Below are positions 44,447-53,327 of a DNA stretch of 64,000 nt, one piece after another. A program made the position numbers and the translations under genes. The number at the start of each line of letters is the position of its first letter. Position 1 is the stretch's first letter. Below the pieces are notes generated by a model, which was not told the origin of the DNA, ran no database searches, and saw only the letters and a program-made list of their open reading frames with translations. Origin of the DNA: Streptomyces sp. FIT100 (lineage in GTDB: Bacteria; Actinomycetota; Actinomycetes; Streptomycetales; Streptomycetaceae); contig NZ_CP075715.1 in assembly GCF_024584805.1 (NCBI RefSeq), forward strand, positions 3,096,026 through 3,160,025. The letters are read 5' to 3'.

Positions 44447-45250
44447 TCAGCCGCCGCACTGATCGAGCATCGTCCTCTTGTCCGCCGCGGTCACCGGCAT
44501 CTCGTACTTCAGGGCGACCTCGGCGAAGCGGACCGCGTACGCGCACCGGATCTGCCTGTTCGGCGGCAGCCAGGACGCGGGCCCTGAGTCCCCCTTGGAC
44601 GAGTTGGTACGACCGTCGACCGGGATCAGATTGAGCGCGTCGTTCGCGAGCTGCTCGCGCTTGCTCTCCGTCCAACGCGACGAACCCATCTGCCAGCTGT
44701 ACGACAGCGGCACCACGTGGTCTATCTGCACCTCGGCGGCCTTCTGCTTGCGCCACTCAATGGTCTTGCCGGTGTACGGATCATGCAGTGTCATGGCGAC
44801 GACGACACAGTCGGAACCGGTTCGGAAGCGCACGTTCCGGCCATCGCGCTTCAAGAGATCGTTGCGGGTGTCACAACCGTTCCGCGCCAGTGGGACGCCG
44901 TCGGCCGTGTCCATCCACGCATAGCCGAACTCGTCCCGGGCGTAGCCCGTCTTCGGCCCCCGCCCCTTTGTCGGCACCGCCTCGATGAGCTCGCGAGCCG
45001 CGGCCCTGTCTGCCTCGCTCGTCAGGAGGGCGAGACCCGGCTTGGTTCCGTCCCGGTTCTGCAGCGGGCTGACAGCGTGCCCGTTCGGCGCCGCTGCCCC
45101 GCTCCCCGGGGAACCGGCGTCGTCGAGGCCGTCGCACCCGGTGGTGAGAGCCAGGGCGGCGAACACCGCGAGCCCGGTACGGAAAAGGGAGGGCGGCGCG
45201 AGGGCGGCGGTGGCTGCGGCGGACGGCAGGGATATGGGACGACGAGTCAC
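44447..45250 (-). CDS. Secreted HNH endonuclease-family lipoprotein (DUF1524/GmrSD-type)
   Basis: This 267-residue protein starts at GTG 45250, six bases after TAGGAT with no Shine-Dalgarno. A signal peptide ends in the lipobox ALTTGCDG. The nuclease core has VQIDHVVPLSYSWQMGSSRW (catalytic DH), REQLANDALNLIPVDGRTNS (Asn region) and DSGPASWLPPNRQIRCAYAV. Streptomyces commonly encode such exported HNH proteins, thought to degrade external DNA. The cysteines (CDTRND, GSDCVVV, IRCAYA, LDQCGG) suggest disulfides outside the cell. Confidence 0.87.
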   Translation of the reverse strand: MTRRPISLPSAAATAALAPPSLFRTGLAVFAALALTTGCDGLDDAGSPGSGAAAPNGHAVSPLQNRDGTKPGLALLTSEADRAAARELIEAVPTKGRGPKTGYARDEFGYAWMDTADGVPLARNGCDTRNDLLKRDGRNVRFRTGSDCVVVAMTLHDPYTGKTIEWRKQKAAEVQIDHVVPLSYSWQMGSSRWTESKREQLANDALNLIPVDGRTNSSKGDSGPASWLPPNRQIRCAYAVRFAEVALKYEMPVTAADKRTMLDQCGG

Positions 45251-45374
45251 GCCCGCATCCTAGGGCGAGAGTTGCCCGCCTCGTGGACAGTGCCCCGCAC
45301 CCGCCGGGGGCACGCCGGCCGTACGTACGATACGAGGACGGCGCCGGGCCGCAGGAGCCGGAAGGAGCACGGGC

Positions 45375-45698
45375 GTGGAATTCCTGGTCTTCATGACGCT
45401 GCCGGGCCTGGCGATCCTGCTGACGGCCGTGGCCGCCGTCGACCAGATCGCCCTGCGGACCGGCCGCTCCCGGTGGCTGCCCTGGCGCAGTGCGGCCCGT
45501 CAGGGGCAGATCTCGGCCACCGGGTTCGAGCAGTTGCACGCGAGCTTCTCGCCCGGAAAGCAGGCCGAGCTGAAGGAGCGGCAGTCCGCGCTGGTGCTGC
45601 GCGACGACGAGACCGACGGCGCCCCGCCGCGTTCGAGGGTCGATCTCGCGGCGGGGAAGGCGGTCATCCGCCTCCCCCGCCGGTCGACGCTACTGTGA
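45375..45698 (+). CDS. Small membrane-anchored hypothetical protein (DUF6191-like)
   Basis: A 107-residue protein starting at GTG 45375 with AAGGAG about ten bases upstream. One N-terminal helix (FLVFMTLPGLAILLTAVAAV) is followed by a basic-rich soluble tail (GFEQLHASFSPGKQAELKER). It resembles a short Streptomyces family of unknown function. It converges on mfd with a nine-base gap. Confidence 0.75.
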   Translation: MEFLVFMTLPGLAILLTAVAAVDQIALRTGRSRWLPWRSAARQGQISATGFEQLHASFSPGKQAELKERQSALVLRDDETDGAPPRSRVDLAAGKAVIRLPRRSTLL

Positions 45699-45707
45699 AG
45701 ACGCGCC

Positions 45708-48700
45708 CTAGGAGCCGAGGATCGTCGTCAGGAACTCACCGGTCCACGCGAGCAGTTCGCGTCCCACCACGGGCTTTCCGCCGATCTTGCCGGTCGTCGG
45801 GCGCGGCACCAGGATCTGGTGGACGGCCGGCTTGATGACCGTACGCGGGTACAGCCGCTTCAGCCGCAGCTCCTGCGACTCCCTCAACTCCACCGGCGCG
45901 AAGCGGATGTTCGCCCCCTGGAGGACGATCTCGCCGACGCCGCACGCCCGTGCGAGCATCCGCAGGCCGGCCACGAGCAGCAGGTTCTCGACGGGCTCCG
46001 GCAGCTTGCCGTAGCGGTCGGTGAGCTCCTCCCGTACGGCCTTGATGTCCTCCTCCGTGTTGGCGGAGGCGATCGCGCGGTACGCCTGGAGGCGCAGCCG
46101 CTCGCCCGGCGCGTAGTCGTGCGGGACGTGCGCGTCGACCGGGAGCTCGATCTTGACCTCCAGCGGGGGCTCCTCCTGAACGCCGCCCTCCAGCGAGGCG
46201 CGGTAGTCGGCGACCGCCTCGCCCACCATGCGTACGTACAGGTCGAAGCCGACGCCGGCGATATGGCCCGACTGCTCGCCGCCGAGCAGGTTGCCCGCGC
46301 CGCGGATCTCCAGGTCCTTCATCGCGACGTACATGCCCGCGCCCATCTCGGTGTGCTGGGCGATCGTCGCCAGCCGCTCGTGGGCGGTCTCGGTCAGCGG
46401 CTTCTCCGGCGGGTAGAGGAAGTAGGCGTAGCCCCGCTCGCGGCCACGTCCCACACGCCCGCGCAGCTGGTGCAGTTGCGAGAGGCCGAAGTTGTCGCCG
46501 CGCTCGACGATGAGTGTGTTGGCGTTGGAGATGTCGATGCCGGACTCGACGATCGTCGTCGACACCAGCACATCGAACTTCTTCTCCCAGAAGTCGACGA
46601 CGACCTGTTCCAGCGCCGACTCCGACATCTGGCCGTGGGCGGTGGCGATCCGGGCCTCGGGGACGGTCTCGCGCAGCCGCGCCGCCGCCCGGTCGATCGA
46701 CTCGACGCGGTTGTGGATGTAGAAGACCTGGCCCTCACGCAGCAGTTCACGGCGGATGGCCGCGCCGATCTGCTTCTCCTCGTAGGGGCCGACGAAGGTC
46801 AGCACCGGGTGGCGCTCCTCCGGCGGGGTGGTGATCGTCGACATCTCGCGGATTCCGGTGACCGCCATCTCCAGCGTCCGCGGGATCGGGGTCGCGGACA
46901 TCGTCAGGACGTCGACGTTGGCGCGGAGCTTCTTCAGCTGCTCCTTGTGCTCGACGCCGAACCGCTGCTCCTCGTCGACGATGACCAGCCCCAGGTCCTT
47001 GAACTTCGTCTCGGACGAGAACAACCGGTGGGTGCCGATGACGATGTCGACCGAGCCGTCCCGCAGCCCCTCCAGGGTCGCCTTCGCCTCCGCGTCCGAC
47101 TGGAAGCGGGACAGCGCCCGCGTGGCGACGGGGAACTGCGAGTACCGCTCGGAGAAGGTCCCGAAGTGCTGCTGCACCAGCAGTGTCGTCGGGACGAGGA
47201 CCGCGACCTGCTTGCCGTCCTGGACGGCCTTGAAGGCGGCCCGTACCGCGATCTCCGTCTTTCCGTAGCCGACGTCGCCGCAGACGAGGCGGTCCATGGG
47301 GATCGACTTCTCCATGTCCTCCTTCACCTCGGCGATGGTGGACAGCTGGTCGGGCGTCTCAACGTACGGGAAGGCGTCCTCCAGCTCCCGCTGCCAGGGG
47401 GTGTCGGAGCCGAAGGCGTGGCCGGGCGCCGCCATCCGCGCGCTGTACAGCTTGATCAGGTCCGCGGCGATCTCCTTGACCGCCTTCTTCGCGCGCGCCT
47501 TGGTCTTGGTCCAGTCGGCGCCGCCGAGCCGGTGCAGCGTCGGGGCCTCGCCGCCGACGTACTTGGTGACCTGCTCCAGCTGGTCGGTGGGGATGTAGAG
47601 GCGGTCGCCGGGCTGGCCGCGCTTGGCGGGGGCGTACTCGACGAGCAGGTACTCGCGGGTCGCGCCCTGGACCGTGCGCTGCACCATCTCCAGGTAGCGG
47701 CCGACGCCGTGCTGCTCGTGGACGATGTAGTCGCCGACCTCCAGCGTCAGCGGATCGATCTGCTTGCGGCGCCGCGTCGGCATCCGGGCGCCGTCCTTGC
47801 CGGCGGCCTTCTGCCCGGACAGGTCGGTCTCGGTGAGGACGGCGAGCCGCAGGCCCGGGTCGATGAAGCCGTAGTCGATGGAGCCGGTGCTGACGTGGAC
47901 GACGGACGGGGAGATCTCGCCGAGGTCCGCCTCCAGCCGGGCGGCGATGCCCTCGCCGCCGAGGACCTCGGTGTAGCGGGCGGCCGGGCCGTGGCCCTCG
48001 GTCACGTACACCGTGCGCCAGCCGTCGGCGAGCCAGCCCTTGGTGTCGGCGAGGGCGCGGGCCGTGTCGCCGCGGTACGTCTCCGGGGCGTGCATGCCGA
48101 GCTTCAGCGTGTCCGCATCGAGCTCCTCGTCGGCGGCGAACGGCGACACCGACCACCACATCATCCCGAGCTCGCTCGCCCGCTCCCGGACGTCCGCGAT
48201 GCCCCACAGCGAGGCCGCGCCGACGTCGATCGGGGCCTTGCCTCCCGCCCGTCGCCCACCACCACCCTTGCCGGAGCGGGCTTCGCCCGCGCTGGACATC
48301 GCGGACGCCGCCCAGGACGCCTGGAGGAACTCCTGCGAGGTCGCCACCAGGTCGGCGGCCCGGGTGCGGACCCGCTCGGGGTCGCACACCACGGCCATCG
48401 AGCCCTTCGGCATGACGTCGAGCAGCAGCTCCATGTCGTCGACGAGGACGGGGGCGAGGGACTCCATGCCCTCGACCGCGATGCCCTCGGCGATCTTGCC
48501 GAGCAGTTCGCCGAGCTCGGGGTGGCGCTCGGCGAGGGCCGCGGCCCGTCCCCGTACCTCCTGCGTCAGCAGCAGCTCACGGCAGGGCGGGGCCCACAGC
48601 CCGTGCTCGGCGACCTCCAGCGAGCGCTGGTCGGCGACCTTGAAGTAGCGGATCTCCTCGACGTCGTCGCCCCAGAACTCGATCCGGAGCGGATGCTCCT

Positions 48701-49289
48701 CGGTCGGCGGGAAGACATCGAGGATGCCGCCGCGCACCGCGAACTCGCCGCGCTTCTCGACCAGCTCGACCCGGGAGTACGCGGCGGCCGCCAGCCCCTC
48801 CACGACCTCTTCCAGGTCCGCGGTCCGCCCGGTACGCAGCGCCACCGGCTCCAGGTCGCCGAGCCCCTTGACCTGCGGTTGGAGCACGGACCGCACGGGA
48901 GCGACGACGACGCTCACGGGACCCGCGGCCGGGTCGTCGGCGGCGGGGTGGGCGAGGCGGCGCAGCACCGCCAGGCGCCGGCCGACGGTGTCGGAGCGGG
49001 GCGAGAGCCGCTCGTGGGGCAGGGTCTCCCAGGACGGGTAGTCGACGACCGTGTCCGGGTCGAGCAGTGAGCGCAGCGCCGCCGCGAGGTCCTCGGCCTC
49101 CCGCCCGGTCGCGGTCACGGCGAGCACCGGCCGGCCCGCCCCGCGTGCCAGGGCGGCCACCGCGAAGGGCCGTGCGGCGGGGGGTCCGACCAGGTCGACG
49201 TGGTGCCGGTGACCGTCGGTCGCGGCCTTCACCGCTTCGGTGAGGGCGGGGTCCTTGGCGACGGCGTCGAGCAGACCGTGCAGGCTCAT
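45708..49289 (-). CDS. mfd: Transcription-repair coupling factor Mfd
   Basis: This 1193-residue protein starts at ATG 49289 (MSLHGLLDAVAKDP). Domains in order are the UvrB-like D1-D2 (YPSWETLPHERLSPRSDTVG), the RNA-polymerase-interacting CarD-like domain (LEVGDYIVHEQHGVGRYLEM), then the RecG-like translocase with Walker A GDVGYGKTEIA, Walker B VDEEQRFGVEHKEQLK, TMSATPIPRTLEMA and the QLRGRVGRGRERGYAYF motif VI. The C-terminal TRCF domain is present. It removes stalled RNA polymerase and recruits UvrA to the lesion. The full length is normal. GC-rich direct repeats lie in the leader. Confidence 0.96.
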   Translation of the reverse strand: MSLHGLLDAVAKDPALTEAVKAATDGHRHHVDLVGPPAARPFAVAALARGAGRPVLAVTATGREAEDLAAALRSLLDPDTVVDYPSWETLPHERLSPRSDTVGRRLAVLRRLAHPAADDPAAGPVSVVVAPVRSVLQPQVKGLGDLEPVALRTGRTADLEEVVEGLAAAAYSRVELVEKRGEFAVRGGILDVFPPTEEHPLRIEFWGDDVEEIRYFKVADQRSLEVAEHGLWAPPCRELLLTQEVRGRAAALAERHPELGELLGKIAEGIAVEGMESLAPVLVDDMELLLDVMPKGSMAVVCDPERVRTRAADLVATSQEFLQASWAASAMSSAGEARSGKGGGGRRAGGKAPIDVGAASLWGIADVRERASELGMMWWSVSPFAADEELDADTLKLGMHAPETYRGDTARALADTKGWLADGWRTVYVTEGHGPAARYTEVLGGEGIAARLEADLGEISPSVVHVSTGSIDYGFIDPGLRLAVLTETDLSGQKAAGKDGARMPTRRRKQIDPLTLEVGDYIVHEQHGVGRYLEMVQRTVQGATREYLLVEYAPAKRGQPGDRLYIPTDQLEQVTKYVGGEAPTLHRLGGADWTKTKARAKKAVKEIAADLIKLYSARMAAPGHAFGSDTPWQRELEDAFPYVETPDQLSTIAEVKEDMEKSIPMDRLVCGDVGYGKTEIAVRAAFKAVQDGKQVAVLVPTTLLVQQHFGTFSERYSQFPVATRALSRFQSDAEAKATLEGLRDGSVDIVIGTHRLFSSETKFKDLGLVIVDEEQRFGVEHKEQLKKLRANVDVLTMSATPIPRTLEMAVTGIREMSTITTPPEERHPVLTFVGPYEEKQIGAAIRRELLREGQVFYIHNRVESIDRAAARLRETVPEARIATAHGQMSESALEQVVVDFWEKKFDVLVSTTIVESGIDISNANTLIVERGDNFGLSQLHQLRGRVGRGRERGYAYFLYPPEKPLTETAHERLATIAQHTEMGAGMYVAMKDLEIRGAGNLLGGEQSGHIAGVGFDLYVRMVGEAVADYRASLEGGVQEEPPLEVKIELPVDAHVPHDYAPGERLRLQAYRAIASANTEEDIKAVREELTDRYGKLPEPVENLLLVAGLRMLARACGVGEIVLQGANIRFAPVELRESQELRLKRLYPRTVIKPAVHQILVPRPTTGKIGGKPVVGRELLAWTGEFLTTILGS

Positions 49290-49465
49290 GAAGGGGTTCC
49301 GTCCGGGGTCCGGGATGGGGGTGGGCAACGCGAACCGCCCGACACGTCCTACGGGCCGGGGGTCTCCAGCGTAAACCCCGCGGGACGGCTCCTGCCCGGC
49401 GAGCGCGGACACGCGGACACCGGGACGCGGACCGGCCCGGCGAGCGCGGACACCGGGACATGACC

Positions 49466-49500
49466 CGGCCCGGTGAGCGTGGAGGACGCTCACCGGGCCG
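49466..49500 (-). terminator. Hairpin terminator after the second ABC exporter operon
   Basis: Perfect 15-bp arms (49466-49480 and 49486-49500) with a five-base loop, 18 bases past the permease stop. Confidence 0.7.
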
Positions 49501-49518
49501 GGCCGCCATCCTACGGAA

Positions 49519-52089
49519 CTACTCGGTGGCGATCGCGTTCAGGACGTTCATCCGCCCTGCCCTGAACGCCGGGACCAGCGCCGCGAACAGCCCGACGAAG
49601 GCCGATCCGACGAACACCGTCAGGATCGTCGGCCACGGGATCTCCAGCACCCCGAGGCCCTCCAGAGCGAGCAGCTTCTGCGCCGCCGTGCCCCAGCCCA
49701 TGCCGAGGCCCAGGCCGAGCAGGGCGCCGAAGAGGGCGATGACCACGGACTCCAGGCGGATCATGCGGCGCAGCTGGCGGCGGGAGAGGCCGATGGCGCG
49801 CATGAGGCCGATCTCCCGGGTCCGCTCGACCACCGAAAGCGCCAGGGTGTTCACGACACCGAGCACCGCGACGATGATCGCGAGGGCGAGCAGGCCGTAG
49901 ACGATGTTCAGCAGCTGGCCGATCTGGTCCTTGAGGTCCTGCTTGAAGTCGGTCTGGTCGAGGACCCGGTACTGCGGGTAGGGCGCGAGGGAGTCCTTGA
50001 GGCTCTCGTACGCCTCCTCGGCCTTGCCCTCCTCCGCCTTGGCGAACATCATCACGTTCTTCGGCATCCGCTCGGGCGTGTAGTACCGCTCGGCGGTGGC
50101 GATGGACGTGTACATCGCGCCCTGGTCGATGCTCGTGTCGTCGGAGGTGATCGCCGCGACCTTCAGCCGCGCGGTCTTCCCGTTGACGAAGGCGACGGTC
50201 AGCGTGTCACCGACCTTCACGCCGTGCTTGCCCGCGAAGTCGTCGCCGACGGACATGGCGTCCTTGGCGTACGCCTTCGCGAGGTCGCCGGCGACGGTCT
50301 CGCGGCGCAGGTCCTCGGCGTAGGTCGGGTCGGCGGCGGCGAGCCAGCCGTCGTCCGTGGTGGTGCCGTCCGGTGCGGTGATCTTCGCCTTGAGGCCCTT
50401 GTACTCGGTGGTGTGCGCGAGGTCGGGGCTCTTCTTCACGGCCTCGGCCGCCTGCGGCATGATCGGGCCGTTCGCGGACTGGATGATGAAGTCCGCGCCG
50501 ACGGACTTGTCGAGCTCCTGCGTGGCCGACGCGACCATCGAGGAGCCGACGACCGACAGACAGGCGACCAGCGCGAGGCCGATCATCAGGGCCGCGCCGG
50601 TGGCGCCGGTGCGGCGCGGGTTGCGCAGCGCGTTGCGCTCGGCCATCCGCCCGACCGGGCCGAAGACCCGCAGCACGACGGCGCCGAGGACACGGACCAC
50701 GCCACCCGCGAGCAGCGGGCCGACGACGATGAAGCCGACGAGGCTGAGGACGACGCCGAGGCCGAGCCACATCGAGCCCTCGGTGGCCTTGTCGGCCTGG
50801 GCCGCGGCCCACAGCCCGGCGGCGCCGGCGCCGGTGAGGACGAGGCCGATGATGCCCCGTACGAGACCGGCCCTGGCGTCCGCCGGTGTGCCGGCGTCGC
50901 GCAGCGCGGCCATCGGGGAGACCTTGCCGGCCCGGCGGGCCGGGATGTACGCGGCGAGGACGGTGACGACGATGCCGAGGGTGAGACCGACGGCCGGGGT
51001 CGTCCACTTCACGGTCAGGTCGTCCGTGGAGAGGTTCATGCCCATGGTGGACATGAGCTCCATCAGCCCGATGGCGAGGCCGACACCGGCGGCGACTCCG
51101 GCGATCGAGCCGATGACGCCGAGCAGCAGCGCCTCGACGAGGACCGAGCGGTTGACCTGCTTGCGGCTCGACCCGATGGCGCGCATCAGGCCGATCTCGC
51201 GGGTGCGCTGGGCGACCAGCATCGAGAAGGTGTTGACGATGAGGAAGACGCCGACGAGGACGGCGATCCCGGCGAAGCCGAGCATCGCGTACTTCATGAC
51301 GTCGAGGAAGCCGCCGACGTCCTCGCGGCCGGCGTCGGCGGCCTCCTGCTGCGTCTGGAGCTTGTACGCGCCGGTGCCGACGGCCGCGGCCACGTTCTTC
51401 TTCACCTGCTCGTGGCTGACCCCGGGCTCGGCGGTCACGGCGACATGCGTGAACTTCCCGGTCTCGCCGAGGAGTTCACGCTGGGCGGTGGGGGTGTCGA
51501 AGTAGACGACGGCCGCACCGGGGTTGGTGACCTTGAAGGAGGCGATGCCGGAGATCTTCGCGGTGAAGTCGCCGGTGACGGCGATGGTGCGCAGCTCGTC
51601 ACCGAGCTTCAGCCCGTGCTTCTCGGCGGTGTCGGCGTCGACCATCACCTCGGTGGGGCCGCGCGGGGCGTGGCCGGAGGTGATCTCCATGGTCCGCAGG
51701 TCGCCCTGGGTCCAGTTGCCGGCGATCGTCGGGGCGCCGTTGCTGGAGCCCATGTTCTTGTTGTCGGCGTCGACGACGGTGACGCTCATGGAGACGACAC
51801 CGCCCTCGGCGGACTTCACGCCGTCGGCCTTCTCCACCGTCGGCACCAGGGAGGCGGGCAGGGATTCGGGCCGGCCGTTCTCCGGGGTCTCGTCGTTGGT
51901 CGCCGCGTTCTTGGGGCTGACCGTGACATCGGCCGCGGTGGCCGCGAAGAGCTTGTCGAAGGTGGTGTTCATGGTGTCGGTGAAGACGAGCGTGCCGGAC
52001 ACGAACGCCACCGACAGCAGGACCGCGATGGCGGAGAGCGCCATGCGTCCCTTGTGCGCGAAGAAGGTGCGCAGGGAGGTCTTGAGCAT
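49519..52089 (-). CDS. FtsX-type ABC permease with two repeats (second copy)
   Basis: This 856-residue protein starts at ATG 52089, or at GTG 52095 overlapping the ATPase stop. The N-terminal helix is ALSAIAVLLSVAFVSGTLVF. Two extracytoplasmic domains each precede an FtsX unit (VNTFSMLVAQRTREIGLMRA and VNTLALSVVERTREIGLMRA). Central helices around 440-500 complete the duplicated layout. It is paralogous to 13547-16111 with the same order but oppositely oriented. It is encoded immediately after its ATPase. Export of a cell-envelope or antibiotic substrate is likely but not shown. Confidence 0.92.
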   Translation of the reverse strand: MLKTSLRTFFAHKGRMALSAIAVLLSVAFVSGTLVFTDTMNTTFDKLFAATAADVTVSPKNAATNDETPENGRPESLPASLVPTVEKADGVKSAEGGVVSMSVTVVDADNKNMGSSNGAPTIAGNWTQGDLRTMEITSGHAPRGPTEVMVDADTAEKHGLKLGDELRTIAVTGDFTAKISGIASFKVTNPGAAVVYFDTPTAQRELLGETGKFTHVAVTAEPGVSHEQVKKNVAAAVGTGAYKLQTQQEAADAGREDVGGFLDVMKYAMLGFAGIAVLVGVFLIVNTFSMLVAQRTREIGLMRAIGSSRKQVNRSVLVEALLLGVIGSIAGVAAGVGLAIGLMELMSTMGMNLSTDDLTVKWTTPAVGLTLGIVVTVLAAYIPARRAGKVSPMAALRDAGTPADARAGLVRGIIGLVLTGAGAAGLWAAAQADKATEGSMWLGLGVVLSLVGFIVVGPLLAGGVVRVLGAVVLRVFGPVGRMAERNALRNPRRTGATGAALMIGLALVACLSVVGSSMVASATQELDKSVGADFIIQSANGPIMPQAAEAVKKSPDLAHTTEYKGLKAKITAPDGTTTDDGWLAAADPTYAEDLRRETVAGDLAKAYAKDAMSVGDDFAGKHGVKVGDTLTVAFVNGKTARLKVAAITSDDTSIDQGAMYTSIATAERYYTPERMPKNVMMFAKAEEGKAEEAYESLKDSLAPYPQYRVLDQTDFKQDLKDQIGQLLNIVYGLLALAIIVAVLGVVNTLALSVVERTREIGLMRAIGLSRRQLRRMIRLESVVIALFGALLGLGLGMGWGTAAQKLLALEGLGVLEIPWPTILTVFVGSAFVGLFAALVPAFRAGRMNVLNAIATE

Positions 52090-52091
52090 GG

Positions 52092-52958
52092 TCACGACGT
52101 CCGTCCCCGGGCGTCGAAGTCCTTCATCCGGTCGAGGACCTGCTCGGCGGTGGGGTTGAGCATCTCGTCGACGATGCGGCCGTCGGCGAGGTAGAGCACG
52201 CGGTCCGCGTAGGAGGCGGCGACCGGGTCGTGGGTGACCATCACGATGGTCTGGCCGAGCTCGTCGACGGAGCGGCGCAGGAAGCCCAGCACTTCGGCGC
52301 CGGCCCGCGAGTCCAGGTTTCCGGTCGGCTCGTCCCCGAAGATGATCTCGGGGCGGGCGGCCAGGGCGCGGGCCACGGCGACGCGCTGCTGCTGGCCGCC
52401 GGAGAGCTGTGCGGGCCGGTGCTTGAGCCGGTCGGCGAGGCCCACGGTCTCCACGACGCGGTTGAGCCAGGCGGCGTCCGGCTTGCGGCCCGCGATGTCC
52501 ATCGGCAGCGTGATGTTCTCGATGGCGTTGAGCGTCGGCAGCAGGTTGAACGCCTGGAAGATGAAGCCGATCCGGTCCCGGCGCAGTTGGGTGAGCTTCT
52601 TGTCCTTGAGCCGCGTGATCTCGGTGTCGTCGACGTGGATCTCGCCCGAGGTGACGGTGTCGAGCCCGGCGAGGCAGTGCATCAGCGTGGACTTGCCGGA
52701 GCCCGAGGGTCCCATGATCGCGGTGAACTGCCCGCGCATGATGTCCACATCGACGTGGTCGAGCGCGACGACCCGCGTCTCGCCGGTGCCGTACGCCTTG
52801 ACGACCTGTCGCGCTCGCGCGGCGACGGCCGCACTCCCTCCCGCCACCCGACCGCCGCCCCTCACCGAGGCTCCCCCAGACTTCGTCCCGGGGGACCCCC
52901 ATCGCGCCGCACCTTCTGAATCGCCCCCGTGCGCGGGAATGGCCGCAGCCGTTGTCAC
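52092..52958 (-). CDS. ABC transporter ATP-binding protein (MacB/LolD type, second copy)
   Basis: This 288-residue ATPase starts at GTG 52958, with AGGAG seven bases upstream. Walker A is GPSGSGKST, the signature LSGGQQQRVAVARALA and Walker B IIFGDEPTGNLDS. Compared with its paralogue at 12690-13457 it carries about 35 extra N-terminal residues rich in Gly, Ala and Ser (GGASVRGGGRVAGGSAAV) before RARQVVKAYG. Its stop and the permease start are coupled. It is divergent from the MFS exporter across a 370-base spacer with palindromes. Confidence 0.93.
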   Translation of the reverse strand: MTTAAAIPAHGGDSEGAARWGSPGTKSGGASVRGGGRVAGGSAAVAARARQVVKAYGTGETRVVALDHVDVDIMRGQFTAIMGPSGSGKSTLMHCLAGLDTVTSGEIHVDDTEITRLKDKKLTQLRRDRIGFIFQAFNLLPTLNAIENITLPMDIAGRKPDAAWLNRVVETVGLADRLKHRPAQLSGGQQQRVAVARALAARPEIIFGDEPTGNLDSRAGAEVLGFLRRSVDELGQTIVMVTHDPVAASYADRVLYLADGRIVDEMLNPTAEQVLDRMKDFDARGRTS

Positions 52959-53327
52959 GGTATGTCTCCTATGTCGGCGAACGGGGCGTGATACGCCGCC
53001 GCGTACGTGTCGAGTGTCATGGGAAGCGGGACCCTGGCGCGATGGTGCTCGGCGCAGTCTTCGAGCGGGGGTTTTCCCCACCGTGCGATCGTCCGGCGCC
53101 GTGCGGAACCGCCTGCGGAACCGCCGTAGGAACAACGTAAGGAACGGGCCCGCCGCTTCTCGTCCTCCAGCGGGACGAACGGCCCCTGGGCGGAAGTAGG
53201 GAGCCACCCCTAGGGGTCTCCGCTTCCGGACCGAGGCCGTCCCCGTAGACACTGCCCCCTCCCGCTGCGTGAGGGGCAAGTGAGATGGTGGATCCGGCCG
53301 AAATACGTGCATGGGGAAGGGACCTTG
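52959..53327. promoter_or_regulatory. Divergent control region between ABC and MFS exporters
   Basis: This gene-free 369 bases holds a perfect 12-bp palindrome ACCCCTAGGGGT (53206-53217). Around it lies an outer dyad (CGGAAG 53191-53196, CTTCCG about 53222-53227). There is also a tandem 12-bp repeat TGCGGAACCGCC (53102-53113, 53114-53125) and a GGGG-TTTT-CCCC dyad near 53075-53087. The palindrome nested in a dyad is a good operator candidate for one or both exporters. The regulator is unknown. Confidence 0.45.
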
